From Deltaproteobacteria bacterium (lineage in GTDB: Bacteria > Desulfobacterota > Deferrisomatia > Deferrisomatales > JACRMM01): a stretch of 64,000 bases of DNA. The stretch's first letter is position 1, and each line of letters begins with the position of its first letter. The notes beneath the pieces were generated by a model. The model was not told the DNA's origin and did no database searches. It was given only the letters and a program-made list of their open reading frames with translations. Where the stretch lies: the NCBI GenBank assembly GCA_016214985.1, contig JACRMM010000014.1:141293-205292 (forward strand), given 5' to 3'. The position numbers and the translations under genes are program-made. This document shows positions 18,335 to 27,067 of this stretch, piece after piece.

Positions 18335-19362
18335 GGCCGCACCGTCCCCGGCCCCGGGTTCTGCGAGACCGCCTGCAAGGCCTCCCAGACCGCTGAGACC
18401 GGAACCCCGGCTAGGCACGGCCGCTCGCCGCAGCGGGCGCCGTCCGGATAGCAGGGCCGGCAGGGGAGCGACCTCTCCACGACGCGGTGGCTCGACCCCC
18501 AGGGGCCGAAGCGGGCCGGGTCGGTCGGCCCGAACACGGCGACGCAAGGGGTCCCGACCGCGGCGGCCAGGTGCATGGGGCCCGAGTCGTTGCTCAGCAG
18601 GGCGGCGCACCGGGCGAGCAGGCCGGCCTTGGTCCGGAGCCCCACGCCGGCCCCGGCGACGGCGACGCGCCGGCCGTTCCCCCAGACCTCCCGGACCGAG
18701 CTTTCGACCTCGGCGGCTTCATCCGGCCCGGCGATGACCAGGAGCGATGTGCCCCGCGCCAGCAGGCGTCTGCCGACCTCGTGAAACCCCTCGAGGGGCC
18801 ACCGCTTGTAGGCCATATTGGCGCCGCATCCGAGGTGGAGCGCCACCCGGGGCCCGTCGGGGAGGCGCTCGGCGAGGAACCGGTCGGCCGATTCCTCGTC
18901 GTCAGCGGTCGTCCACACGCGCGGCGCAGGGGGGGTCGACGGTTCGGGGCACACGGGCTCCACGATCGCCAGGTTGGCCGCCACCTCGTGGCAGCGTCGG
19001 CCCGGCGCGGCTCCCGGGGCCAGCCCCTCCCCGGCCACGGTGCGCGCGCCGGAGAGGAGGGCGAGGCGCGCTGCGTTCCTGGGGTTGTGTCCCGTGGACA
19101 CCAGGAGGAGGTCGATGCGCGGCCGGCGGAGCCAGAGCGTGAGGCGCAGCAGGTCCCGCGTCCCCGACAGGACAAAGGGCTTCCCGGCGAAGGGGGCCCG
19201 CTCCACCACCTCCCAGGGCGCCCGCGAGGCGAGCACGGCGTCGACGGCGACCCCCGGAAGGGCCTCCGCCAGGCGCTGGAGGGCCGGCGTGAGGAGGACC
19301 ATGTTGCCGATGCCCCCGAGCATGACCACGACCGCCCGCGGCCTGTCGCTACGAGGGCTCAT
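18331..19362 (-). CDS. Glycosyltransferase family 9 (heptosyltransferase-like)
   Basis: Cytoplasmic GT-B enzyme of 343 residues transferring a sugar to a lipid-linked or lipopolysaccharide-type acceptor. GT9 features: N-terminal VVVMLGGIGNMVLLTPALQ, mid VALHLGCGANMAYKRWP, and the C-terminal donor site LLSNDSGPMHLAAAVGTPCVAVFGPTDP. A cysteine-rich tail (PCRPCYPDGARCGERPC) is common in this family. ATG at 19362 overlaps the end of the WecA-like gene by 14 bases. A second GT9 of the same type lies at 25919-27067. Confidence 0.88.
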   Translation of the reverse strand: MSPRSDRPRAVVVMLGGIGNMVLLTPALQRLAEALPGVAVDAVLASRAPWEVVERAPFAGKPFVLSGTRDLLRLTLWLRRPRIDLLLVSTGHNPRNAARLALLSGARTVAGEGLAPGAAPGRRCHEVAANLAIVEPVCPEPSTPPAPRVWTTADDEESADRFLAERLPDGPRVALHLGCGANMAYKRWPLEGFHEVGRRLLARGTSLLVIAGPDEAAEVESSVREVWGNGRRVAVAGAGVGLRTKAGLLARCAALLSNDSGPMHLAAAVGTPCVAVFGPTDPARFGPWGSSHRVVERSLPCRPCYPDGARCGERPCLAGVPVSAVWEALQAVSQNPGPGTVRP

Positions 19363-20527
19363 CGCTCGTCGCCGCGGGAGCAGAGATCCGCCGTCGCGCG
19401 GAGATCTCGAGAGCCGAGATCAGGCCCGCGACCACGGTCACCTGGGTTACCAGGATCAGGACCATGCCGGTCCCGACGCGCGGAGCCGCCACGGCAACCA
19501 CCCCCACGCACGCCGAAAACACATACAGGAAGACCACGGTGGCCCCGCGGCTGCCCAGCACCGCGGAGAGGCGGTGGTGAATGTGGTCCTTCCCGGTGTA
19601 GGCGAGCAGTTGCCCCAGGGTTGACACCTTCCGCGAGGCGAACCGCTCGACGCTCGTGTAGGCCAGATCGAAGAGGGGCACGAAGAACACCAGCACGGGC
19701 ACGCAGGCCGACACCACGGGGTCGCCCTGAGACCACTCCCCCAGGATGGCCAGGGTGGCGAGGAGGAACCCCAGGAAGGTGGACCCCGAGTCCCCCAAGA
19801 AGATCAGCGCCCGCCGGCCGGGGCGGAAGTTGAAGGGCAGGAAGCCGGCACAGGCGCCGAGGAGCGCCACGCAGCTCCACCCGAGGTCCGCCGCCCCGGT
19901 CCGAAACGCCAGCAGGCCCAGCACGCCTCCGGCGATCAGGCCGAGGCCGCCGGCCAGGCCGTCCATGCCATCCAGAAAGTTGAAGGCGTTGGTCGCGGCC
20001 AGCACCCAGAGCACGGTGAGGAGAGAGTCAGGGAGCCACCAGTACGGCACGGTGGGCGGGACGATCTTAACCAGGACCCCCCCGGCGATCAGCACCCCGC
20101 AGGCGGCCACCTGTACGATCAAGCGGAGCCCGGCCCCGAGGGAGAACATGTCGTCGGCCGCGCCGAGCGCGAAGATCAGTGTGGAGGCTGCCACGACGGT
20201 GACGAGCCGCGGCGTGAAGACCCCGTTCGCCCAGAGGGCAATCGCGAAGCTCAGGAACACCGCCGCGCCCCCCAGCCGGGGCGTGGGCACGTCGTGGATC
20301 TTCCTCGCGTCGGGCCGGTCGACCGCGCCGACCCGGCGCGCGAGCCAGCCGGCCAGCGGGACCAGCCCGGAGGAGAGCAGGGTCGCGAGGAGCGCCACGT
20401 GGAGCCAGCGGGGCTCGACCCGTCGAAACGCCGCCGCCACGGCGGGCGAGGCCAGCACGCCGGCCGACAGGAGAAAGAGGGCTGACGCGGCCCTGCTGGA
20501 GAGGATGGGGTGCTTGGGCAGCGTCAT
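19349..20527 (-). CDS. WecA/MraY-like undecaprenyl-phosphate sugar-1-phosphate transferase
   Basis: Polytopic inner-membrane enzyme (392 residues, about ten hydrophobic segments) that loads a sugar-1-phosphate onto undecaprenyl phosphate, the priming step for polysaccharide. Signature regions: RKIHDVPTPRLGGAAVF, ALGAADDMFSLGAGLR with the Asp pair, NAFNFLDGMDGLAGG, FLGDSGSTFLGF and the cytoplasmic GKDHIHHRL His motif. ATG at 20527 overlaps the LmbE stop (ATGA). It is a natural initiating transferase for this locus; no PglB/WcaJ-type primer was seen in the window. Confidence 0.92.
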   Translation of the reverse strand: MTLPKHPILSSRAASALFLLSAGVLASPAVAAAFRRVEPRWLHVALLATLLSSGLVPLAGWLARRVGAVDRPDARKIHDVPTPRLGGAAVFLSFAIALWANGVFTPRLVTVVAASTLIFALGAADDMFSLGAGLRLIVQVAACGVLIAGGVLVKIVPPTVPYWWLPDSLLTVLWVLAATNAFNFLDGMDGLAGGLGLIAGGVLGLLAFRTGAADLGWSCVALLGACAGFLPFNFRPGRRALIFLGDSGSTFLGFLLATLAILGEWSQGDPVVSACVPVLVFFVPLFDLAYTSVERFASRKVSTLGQLLAYTGKDHIHHRLSAVLGSRGATVVFLYVFSACVGVVAVAAPRVGTGMVLILVTQVTVVAGLISALEISARRRISAPAATSDEPS

Positions 20528-21180
20528 GGCGTCACCGGTGCACCCGGGAAGTCGCTGCCGTCGAACACGTTGATGAAGAGCCGCAGGCAGACGAAGGCCT
20601 CGGCGTAACGCACCCGCCCCTGGACCCCTCGGAAGTGGGCGGCGGACTGGGCCACGTCGCGGATGCTCAGCCCCTCGACCATGGTCCGGTTGATCTGCGA
20701 CGCGTGGCACTCGAGCAGGCGCAGCTTCTCGTCGAACACACCCTCGATGTCCACGAACACCGACGGGTTGAAGTCCCTCGTGGTCGGCACCTCGTAGAAG
20801 AGCACGTTGCGCACGTAACGCGTCGCCGACAGCGTGGCCTCGGCGAGCGTGCGGTGGTCCTGATGGGTGTCCTGAAAGTAGTTGACGAAGATGAAGTCGG
20901 GCGTCACCTCTCGGATGGCGCCCTCGATCTTCTGGATCACCTCGTTGTAGGCGAGGGGAAGCTGGGTGTCCTCGTACCCGCCCCACACCAAAGCCCGAGC
21001 CCCGAGCCTCCGGGCCGACGCCTCCTGCTCCCGGATGCGAAGCGCGGGGTCACCGCCGCAGCCGCCGCCGGTAAGGACCATGAGGAACAGGTCGTGCCCC
21101 TTGTGTGCGTACTTCACGAGAGTGCCACCGCACCCGATCTCGATGTCGTCGGGGTGGGGCCCGATGGCCAGGACTCTCAT
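20524..21180 (-). CDS. LmbE/PIG-L family N-acetyl sugar deacetylase
   Basis: A 218-residue zinc deacetylase of the PIG-L family, removing an acetyl group from a GlcNAc-containing intermediate. The zinc motif GPHPDDIEIGCGGT is at residues 7-20 and the second cluster DTHQDHRTL near 105. ATG at 21180 overlaps the WbqC stop (ATGA), and conserved sequence begins at this methionine. Being next to the WecA-like transferase suggests deacetylation of the lipid-linked first sugar, as in other PIG-L systems; this is inference. Confidence 0.88.
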   Translation of the reverse strand: MRVLAIGPHPDDIEIGCGGTLVKYAHKGHDLFLMVLTGGGCGGDPALRIREQEASARRLGARALVWGGYEDTQLPLAYNEVIQKIEGAIREVTPDFIFVNYFQDTHQDHRTLAEATLSATRYVRNVLFYEVPTTRDFNPSVFVDIEGVFDEKLRLLECHASQINRTMVEGLSIRDVAQSAAHFRGVQGRVRYAEAFVCLRLFINVFDGSDFPGAPVTP

Positions 21181-21860
21181 GCCGCCCACCTCTGCTTCTC
21201 CAGGGCGTGCGGACCTGTCTGGAGCAGCAGGTCCACGGCGGAGAGCCCGGGGATCGGATCGCCGTGGAGCTGAGGGTAGACCGGCGGCTGAAACTCGTGG
21301 AAGGCGACGCGGATGCCGGCCGCCCGGTAGGCCTCCAGGTCCATGTAGTGGTGCCCCCCGGGCCCGGAGAGGTACGCCTCGGCCCCGAGCGACTCGCAAA
21401 GCGCGATGATCCGCCGGTCCGGTCCGGTCGGCAGGTCGCCCAGGTCGGAGGCGATGCGCGTCGGCGTCGTGACGCCGAGTGCCCGGGCCATTTCCAAGGT
21501 GACCGCGATGTTAAGGTCTGAGAGCCCCTCCCAGCGACGCTGGAGGAGGGGCTCGAGCCAGCCCATCACCTCGCCGTAGTAGGGGGAGGGGCGGTAGTTG
21601 AATTCGAGGCTCCTCAGGTGGCGCTCGGCCCAGGGCTGCTCGTTATCGACCGAGACTTCGCGGATCTCCGGGCGCCCCGGCGCGTGCACCGGCACGGTCA
21701 GCCACTGTGTACCCTGGTGCGTCCGGATGCGGTTTCGATTCTGCCACTCTCGAGGAACGTACTGGACGACGTCGAGGAACACGAACAGGTCCGCAGACGC
21801 CATCTTGTGGAAGAGCCCGGGCCAGGGGAGATACTGGGGCTGGTGAACGGCAAGTACCAA
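21177..21860 (-). CDS. WbqC-like family protein
   Basis: A 227-residue soluble protein of the WbqC family, found in O-antigen and polysaccharide clusters and linked to amino-sugar modification, though its chemistry is not settled. Recognised by AVHQPQYLPWPGLFHKM, the FLDVVQYVPREWQNRN segment, and YLSGPGGHHYMD. It starts at a TTG (21860) with AGGAG six bases upstream. It is the first gene of the 21860-17699 operon; the paired repeats at 22041-22068 lie about 190 bases upstream. Confidence 0.85.
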   Translation of the reverse strand: MVLAVHQPQYLPWPGLFHKMASADLFVFLDVVQYVPREWQNRNRIRTHQGTQWLTVPVHAPGRPEIREVSVDNEQPWAERHLRSLEFNYRPSPYYGEVMGWLEPLLQRRWEGLSDLNIAVTLEMARALGVTTPTRIASDLGDLPTGPDRRIIALCESLGAEAYLSGPGGHHYMDLEAYRAAGIRVAFHEFQPPVYPQLHGDPIPGLSAVDLLLQTGPHALEKQRWAA

Positions 21861-22040
21861 GCGCGACTCCTTTCGCTCGCAGCTCGTGATCGTTGACTTG
21901 GGCGCCCCCTCCGTGATGGGTTCAGGAATAGGCTGCGTTCTCCCGGGTAGGATCGATCTCTTCCCTGGCGACCCTGTGTCTCCGGCAAGTCGGAGAAACC
22001 GCGGGCAGACCCCGTGCAGATCGGCCCAAACAAACCTGGA

Positions 22041-22068
22041 CTTAACGGTTACTTCCCTTATCGGTTAC
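22041..22068 (-). promoter_or_regulatory. Paired 12-base direct repeat upstream of the WbqC operon
   Basis: On the minus strand GTAACCGATAAG, four bases (GGAA), then GTAACCGTTAAG: 11 of 12 identical with a 16-base period, in an A+T-rich pocket between the end of a glycosyltransferase gene (22074) and the WbqC start (21860). The layout suits two half-sites for a dimeric regulator. No clear -35/-10 could be assigned. Confidence 0.4.
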
Positions 22069-22073
22069 GATTT

Positions 22074-23219
22074 TCAGGCCTCGAAGCGTAAAAAAGTATC
22101 GGGAGGTGATGCTCCGCGAAGCCGAAGACGAGACCCCTCGCACGCCAGTCTCTCGAAGAGCTCGGCCATCTCGTCGATGTGGCGGGCCAGGGTGAAGAGC
22201 CGCAGCACCCGTTCCCGGCCGGCGCGGCCCATGGCCGCGGCTCGGGCCGGATCGGTGACGAGCGCCTCCAGCGCCTCGGCCAGCGCCGCGGGGTCGTCAG
22301 GGGGGACGAGGAACCCGGTCACCCCGTCGTCGACCACTTCCGCCAAGCCACCGACCCGGGTCCCGACCACCGGCACGCCGCACGCCATCGCCTCGGCGGC
22401 CACCCGCCCGAACCCCTCTCCGGGAGCCCGCGTGGCCAACACGAACGCGAAGAGCTCGCGATAGATGGCCTCGGGGTCGGCCCGGGGCGGCGAGAGGCGG
22501 AAGCGGGCGGCCACGCCGCGCTCCTCAATGCGCTGTTCGATCGCCCCGCGGTAGGTTTCGTCGCCCTGCCCGAAGGCGGCGAAGGAGAGCCCCGGATGGC
22601 GGCCGGCGAGCAGAGCGGCGGCGTCTACGAAGGTGTCGACACCCTTGAGAGGGATGAGCTGGCACAGGGTGGCAACTACCGGGGGGCGCTGCGCCTCGCG
22701 GGGTGAGGGGGAGAACCGCTCCACGTCGACTCCGTTGTACACGACCCTCGTCTTCGGGTGATCACGGGGCGGAAAGCGGTCGAGCACGGCCCGAGAAACC
22801 CCGACGATCTGGTGCACGACGCGGGGGAGAAGGGGGTCGAACCAAGGGTCCGGCGTCCGCACCCGCACGTGCCAGACCACCTTGGCCGGGGTACCCATCG
22901 CAGCCAGGCCACACAGAAAGGCGGTGGCGGGGCGGTCGGCGTGGAGAACTCTGGCCCCGGTCCGTGAGATCATCCGGCGCAGGCGCGCCGCCGTTGCCAG
23001 GGCTCGAAGTGGGTGGGTGCGAAGCGACGGCAGACCGAGCTCGCGGGTGGCGATCCTTTGCGCGGCCAGGGCGTCACGGAGGGGCCCACGGTCGGGCACG
23101 ATCACGAGTGGCCAGAAGCGGTTCGCGGGAAGCCGCTCGACGAGGGTCCGCAGGCTCACCTGCCCGCCCAGGTCGAGCCGCGAGGAGTGGCTGACGTGCA
23201 GGGTCACGACCGGGGTCAC
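22074..23219 (-). CDS. Glycosyltransferase family 4
   Basis: GT-B glycosyltransferase, 381 residues, cytoplasmic or membrane-associated. N-terminal acceptor domain: HVSHSSRLDLGGQVSLRTLVERL. C-terminal donor domain: VVYNGVDVERFSP, LIPLKGVDTFVDAAALL, then APGEGFGRVAAEAMACGVPVVGTRVGGLAEVV, the family 4 E-x7-E motif. GTG at 23219 overlaps the stop of the PHP gene. It is the last gene of the long operon from 38887; the next gene starts 214 bases further on. Confidence 0.9.
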   Translation of the reverse strand: MTPVVTLHVSHSSRLDLGGQVSLRTLVERLPANRFWPLVIVPDRGPLRDALAAQRIATRELGLPSLRTHPLRALATAARLRRMISRTGARVLHADRPATAFLCGLAAMGTPAKVVWHVRVRTPDPWFDPLLPRVVHQIVGVSRAVLDRFPPRDHPKTRVVYNGVDVERFSPSPREAQRPPVVATLCQLIPLKGVDTFVDAAALLAGRHPGLSFAAFGQGDETYRGAIEQRIEERGVAARFRLSPPRADPEAIYRELFAFVLATRAPGEGFGRVAAEAMACGVPVVGTRVGGLAEVVDDGVTGFLVPPDDPAALAEALEALVTDPARAAAMGRAGRERVLRLFTLARHIDEMAELFERLACEGSRLRLRGASPPDTFLRFEA

Positions 23220-24718
23220 GACGCACCCGCCTGCGGCACCCGCGCCGGCCACACGAGCGGGTTCGTCACGAGCCGGAGCCCTTGGGGGCCGCGCACCTCG
23301 AGCCGGAAGTAGGTCGCGCGCCCAAGCGGGGCGGCCACGGCGCGGGTGATCCGAAGGGGGGTCTCCCCCTCGACCGTCTCCATCAGCGCGCCGTCCCGCA
23401 CCAGGGAGACTGTGACCGGCTCCGGCGTTCGGCTCCCCACGGCCGCTTGGAGCTCGACGCCGCTTCCGGACGGCCGCAGCGAGAACTCGGGGAGGGTCAG
23501 CGCGTCGGTCTTGGAACAGCGGACCCCGTAGAACTCTCCGCGCCGCAGGGCCTCGAGACACGCTGCCTCGGTGGATTCGGGGACGCGAAGGACCACGAGA
23601 AACTCGCCCAGCCAGCCCCCCGACTCACTGTCCGAGTGGAAGTCCTGGCAGGCGAGGCTCCAGGGAGGCTCGCTCCCGCGGGCGAGGGCCGCTTGAATGG
23701 CCTGATCCCAGGTTCCCCCGGGCGCCAGGGAGGGGGTTGCCGTGCCAATCAGGCCCTCGAACCCCACGTAGCCGGAGGTCTTCAGCAGGGCCTCGGGGTA
23801 GGGGGCGTCCTCCAGGGTGACGCGCACAGGCCCCGCCTTCGCGGAGCGCGGTGCCGGCACCGCATCCGGATGGGCCCAAAAGGCGAGCCCACCGAAGGGC
23901 CGGACGGCGTTGAGCACGGCCTGGTAGGGCTGCCAGCCTGCGCGCCGCGCGGCGGGCCCTTGCACGGGCCACGGGGTGGCCGGCGACAGGAGGAGGTGCC
24001 CGGCCGCGGCCAGATTGACCGCAACCATCGCCGCTGCGCTCCAACGGCCAGGCCGGCTCCTGGCCGCACGGCCCACCGCACCGGCGAGAGCGGCGCCCGC
24101 CAGCGCTACCGTGGTCGGGAACCAGGGCACGGTCGAGAGGTGAAGAAGGCCGAAATTGCGGGGCACCGGGAGGTCCGCCCACGCCCGCGGGTCGTGAAGC
24201 CCCAGCACCGCGATGTGGCGGCGCATCCCCTGGACGCAAAGCCCGGACCACTCGGCGTGGGCCGTGACCTCCATCCCCGGCACGAGGAAGACGCCGGTCG
24301 CCTCCTGCGCCTCGCGCAGTGCCTCCAGGTACGTCGCGGCCTCGTCGGGCAGGACCGAGGGCAGCTCTCGAGAGACCGCGAGGAGGTTCTCGAAGGGCGC
24401 GAGGCCCCGAGTCGCCGTCACGGCGGCGTGGTCCGTCAGAAAGACCGCCTCGACGCCCCGGCGTCGGGCGAGACGGGCCAGCTCCATGGGGGTCAGGGTG
24501 CCGCTGCTCCACGTGGTGTGGACGTGGGCCACGGCTCGAACTTCGATGCAGGAGGCTCCCGGCGCCCAGACTGCCAGGGCCGCCGCAACCGCGCAAAGCA
24601 GCAGGGCCGTGGAGCGGACGCTGAGGGCCTGTCTTGGGGCGACGCTTGCTCTCGCCTTCCTCGCAGTGTGTGTCGGAAGAGTCCGACACCCCTGACGGGT
24701 CTTACGGGGGAACCTCAC
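23216..24718 (-). CDS. Exported PHP-domain protein
   Basis: A 500-residue protein with a long basic N-terminus, a hydrophobic signal/anchor (STALLLCAVAAALAVWAPG) and a PHP metal-hydrolase domain: VAHVHTTWSSG, FLTDHAAVT, PGMEVTAHAEW and a later FWAHPDA. Hydrophobic stretches around residues 225-280 may be membrane segments, so it is probably membrane-bound with the PHP domain outside. PHP proteins hydrolyse phosphoesters, but some act on other substrates; the role here is unknown. GTG at 24718 overlaps the upstream GT4 stop. A strong hairpin lies within the first 20 codons. Confidence 0.78.
   Translation of the reverse strand: MRFPRKTRQGCRTLPTHTARKARASVAPRQALSVRSTALLLCAVAAALAVWAPGASCIEVRAVAHVHTTWSSGTLTPMELARLARRRGVEAVFLTDHAAVTATRGLAPFENLLAVSRELPSVLPDEAATYLEALREAQEATGVFLVPGMEVTAHAEWSGLCVQGMRRHIAVLGLHDPRAWADLPVPRNFGLLHLSTVPWFPTTVALAGAALAGAVGRAARSRPGRWSAAAMVAVNLAAAGHLLLSPATPWPVQGPAARRAGWQPYQAVLNAVRPFGGLAFWAHPDAVPAPRSAKAGPVRVTLEDAPYPEALLKTSGYVGFEGLIGTATPSLAPGGTWDQAIQAALARGSEPPWSLACQDFHSDSESGGWLGEFLVVLRVPESTEAACLEALRRGEFYGVRCSKTDALTLPEFSLRPSGSGVELQAAVGSRTPEPVTVSLVRDGALMETVEGETPLRITRAVAAPLGRATYFRLEVRGPQGLRLVTNPLVWPARVPQAGAS
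24670..24689 (-). other. Perfect hairpin inside the start of the PHP gene
   Basis: GTGTCGGA and TCCGACAC form an exact 8-base inverted repeat with a four-base loop, about 30 bases after the GTG start. A second, weaker G/C stem lies between it and the start codon. There is no T-run, so it is not a classical terminator; it could damp translation or transcription of the distal genes. Confidence 0.35.
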
Positions 24719-25926
24719 GGTCTGACCTCTTCCATCCCGAGCAGTGTCCCTTCGTCGGCCTCCGCCACCAGCTCGTCGAGCGCGCCGAGCATCGCCTCCA
24801 GGCTGAACGTCCGGGCGCGCGCGCGCCCCCGGCTCCCGAGGTCGCGGGCCGTTGCCGGGTCGACCAGGAGGCGCTCCAGCGCCCGGGCCAGGGCGGCCCC
24901 GTCGGACGCCGGCACCAGAAGGCCGGTTCGCCCGTCCTCCACGACGTCCTGGAGCCCGGACACGCGGCTCGCGACGACGGGAAGCCCCGAGGCCATGGCC
25001 TCGACGGCGACGCGCCCCATGCCTTCGTTGAGCGATGGGACCGCGAAGACGTCGAGGGCCGCCAGGCATAGGGGAATGTCGGGTCGCCAGCCGAGGAAGT
25101 GGATCCGCTCCGCGAGACCAGCTGTCGCCGCCTGACCCTGGAGCTGCCCCAGAAGCTCGCCTTCGCCCAGGAGCACCAGCCGGAGGTTGGGGTGCCGCGG
25201 GGCCAGCCGGGCGAGAGCCTCCACGGCGTAGCGGTGCCCCTTGAGGCCGATGAGGCGTCCGACGCAGCCCACCAGCCGGGCGCCCGCGGGCAGCCCGAGG
25301 AGCTCTCGGGCCTCGGCCCGGGAAGGAAGGTGCTGGAAGGCCGCGAGGTCCACCCCGCTTGGGACGACCCGGAACTGTTCCCGGCGCCCCACTCCCCGGG
25401 CCAGGTGATCCTCTCGCTCCGTGGGGGTGAGCGCGATCAGACGGTGGGCCAGGGGCGCCAGCGCCCTCTCCGCCTGGACGAAGAGCCAGGACGTCAGGGG
25501 ACCGGCATACCCCTCGTAGATGTGGCCGTGGTACGTGTGGAGGACCCAGGGGACACCGGCTGCCCGAGCGGCGAGGCGGCCGAGCACGCCGGCCTTCGTC
25601 GTATGGGTGTGCACGACCTCTGGCCGCCGCCGGCGCAGGAGGCGAAGGAGGGAGCAGAAGGCCCGGATCTCGCCCGCAACCGTCGGGCTGCGCAGCAGCC
25701 CGGGGCAGACTTCAATGCGGCCGCCCATAGCGTGAAAGGCGCGAGTCCGCTCGTCGACCGAGGTCGTCTCCGCAATCCCCATCCCGGTTTCGACGGTCGG
25801 CCCGCAGACGACGCTCACGTCGTGGCCGCGACGGCGCTGGTGCAGGGCCGTCAGGATCGTGTTCTCCGCAGAGCCGCCCCGGTCGAGGCGGGTCACCACG
25901 TGGCAGATCGAGCGCCGCCTATCCAT
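24715..25926 (-). CDS. Glycosyltransferase family 4
   Basis: GT-B enzyme, 403 residues. N-terminal domain: ICHVVTRLDRGGSAENTIL, VVHTHTTKAGVLGRLAAR. Donor domain: VVPSGVDLAAF, GRLIGLKGHRYAVEAL, and the family motif PSLNEGMGRVAVEAMASGLPVVAS. ATG at 25926 overlaps the end of the GT9 gene by eight bases; the frame upstream of it is GT9 sequence in another register. Probably adds one sugar of the exopolysaccharide repeat unit on the cytoplasmic face. Confidence 0.9.
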   Translation of the reverse strand: MDRRRSICHVVTRLDRGGSAENTILTALHQRRRGHDVSVVCGPTVETGMGIAETTSVDERTRAFHAMGGRIEVCPGLLRSPTVAGEIRAFCSLLRLLRRRRPEVVHTHTTKAGVLGRLAARAAGVPWVLHTYHGHIYEGYAGPLTSWLFVQAERALAPLAHRLIALTPTEREDHLARGVGRREQFRVVPSGVDLAAFQHLPSRAEARELLGLPAGARLVGCVGRLIGLKGHRYAVEALARLAPRHPNLRLVLLGEGELLGQLQGQAATAGLAERIHFLGWRPDIPLCLAALDVFAVPSLNEGMGRVAVEAMASGLPVVASRVSGLQDVVEDGRTGLLVPASDGAALARALERLLVDPATARDLGSRGRARARTFSLEAMLGALDELVAEADEGTLLGMEEVRP

Positions 25927-27067
25927 GAACGACCTCTCCGAGTTCACGTCCAGCAATCCCGACCAGCGTCTCCGCGACCGCTTCCAGTACCGCTTCGACC
26001 GGGATGCCCCGGAGGCAGGGATGCGGGGCGCACCGGCCGCGGCCACAGGGACTGCAGGGGAGACCGAGGCGGAGGACCCGGTTTCTCGGTCCGAGCGGCC
26101 AGAACCGGACGGGGTCGGTCGGCCCCATGACCGAGACCGTGGGGGTACCGACCGCCGCCGCCAGGTGCAGGGGGCCCGAGTTGTTGGCCACGAGCAGGTT
26201 GACGGAGGCGAGGGCGGCGGGAAGCCTCCCTAGGGGAAGGTCCCAGACGGGCGTCGCCCCTGCCCGCCGGGCGATCTCTTGTACGAGTTCCCTCTCGGCG
26301 GGCGAGCCGAACACGAAGACCTTGCCTCTCGCGCCTAGGGCGGCTCCGGCCGCGGCGAAGGCCTCGGCCGGCCATTGCTGGCTCGGGTACGTCGCGCCGG
26401 GCGCCAGGCCCAGGAGGGGCCGGCCGTCCGCGGGGGCGGCGCACCGCCGGTTCAGGTCGGCGGCCGCCCCGGCTCGCGCGGCGGCGTCAACCGGCAGCGA
26501 AGGAGGGCGGCAGTCCCGGCCCGGAGCGAGGTGGTCGGCGGCGCGTCCCAGGACCCGCCACAACTGCTCGGGCGTGCGAGCCGAGCCCAGGCGAGTCCCG
26601 AATCCGGCACCTCGGCCTGCCGTCGTGAAACCGGCGGTCATCGGGTACTGTCCCGCCCTCGCGATCCGCGCGCCTTCCAGGTGTTCGTCCACCGTGAGGT
26701 CGATGAATCCGTCGAGGGGGCCGGCGGCCTGGCTCAGGTACCGCGCAGCCTCCCGGGCCGCCAGCCCTTCGCGGGTCGCGACGACGTTCCAGCGGGAGCC
26801 CGCGAGGTGGGCGATCCCGCTCAACGCCGGCCGGACCACCAGGACGAGACGGGCGGTGGCCGCGGCGTCGGCCAAGGCCTGGAGCGTGGGAACGGCCAGG
26901 ACGAAGTCCCCGAGGCGGTGGGGAAAGAACACTCCGACGGACCGACACCTCCCCAGCTCCACCGGTCGGGACCGGGTCGCCGCCGCGCCGACGCCGGCGA
27001 TCCCCCGGGCGGCCCGCCGGCCCGCTCGCCAGACCCCGGCCGCGAAGGCTCGCAGAGACGGGGTCAC
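25919..27067 (-). CDS. Glycosyltransferase family 9 (heptosyltransferase-like)
   Basis: 382-residue GT-B enzyme. It begins at GTG 27067 (overlapping the flippase stop) with a 40-residue basic leader, then VGVFFPHRLGDFVLAVPTLQALA, LLGLAPGATYPSQQWP, LLVANNSGPLHLAAAVGTPTVSVMGPTDP and a cysteine-bearing tail (PCSPCGRGRCAPHPC). The architecture matches the GT9 at 18331-19362, including the Cys tail. The two probably act on related acceptors in the same surface polysaccharide. Confidence 0.88.
   Translation of the reverse strand: MTPSLRAFAAGVWRAGRRAARGIAGVGAAATRSRPVELGRCRSVGVFFPHRLGDFVLAVPTLQALADAAATARLVLVVRPALSGIAHLAGSRWNVVATREGLAAREAARYLSQAAGPLDGFIDLTVDEHLEGARIARAGQYPMTAGFTTAGRGAGFGTRLGSARTPEQLWRVLGRAADHLAPGRDCRPPSLPVDAAARAGAAADLNRRCAAPADGRPLLGLAPGATYPSQQWPAEAFAAAGAALGARGKVFVFGSPAERELVQEIARRAGATPVWDLPLGRLPAALASVNLLVANNSGPLHLAAAVGTPTVSVMGPTDPVRFWPLGPRNRVLRLGLPCSPCGRGRCAPHPCLRGIPVEAVLEAVAETLVGIAGRELGEVVHG

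Noticed and set aside
22088-22100. AAAAAAGTATC shared between 22091-22101 and the region upstream of the ATPase (about 38953-38963)
   Set aside because: The first copy encodes the last residues of a glycosyltransferase (DTFLRFEA), so a common regulatory role is unlikely; treated as chance.
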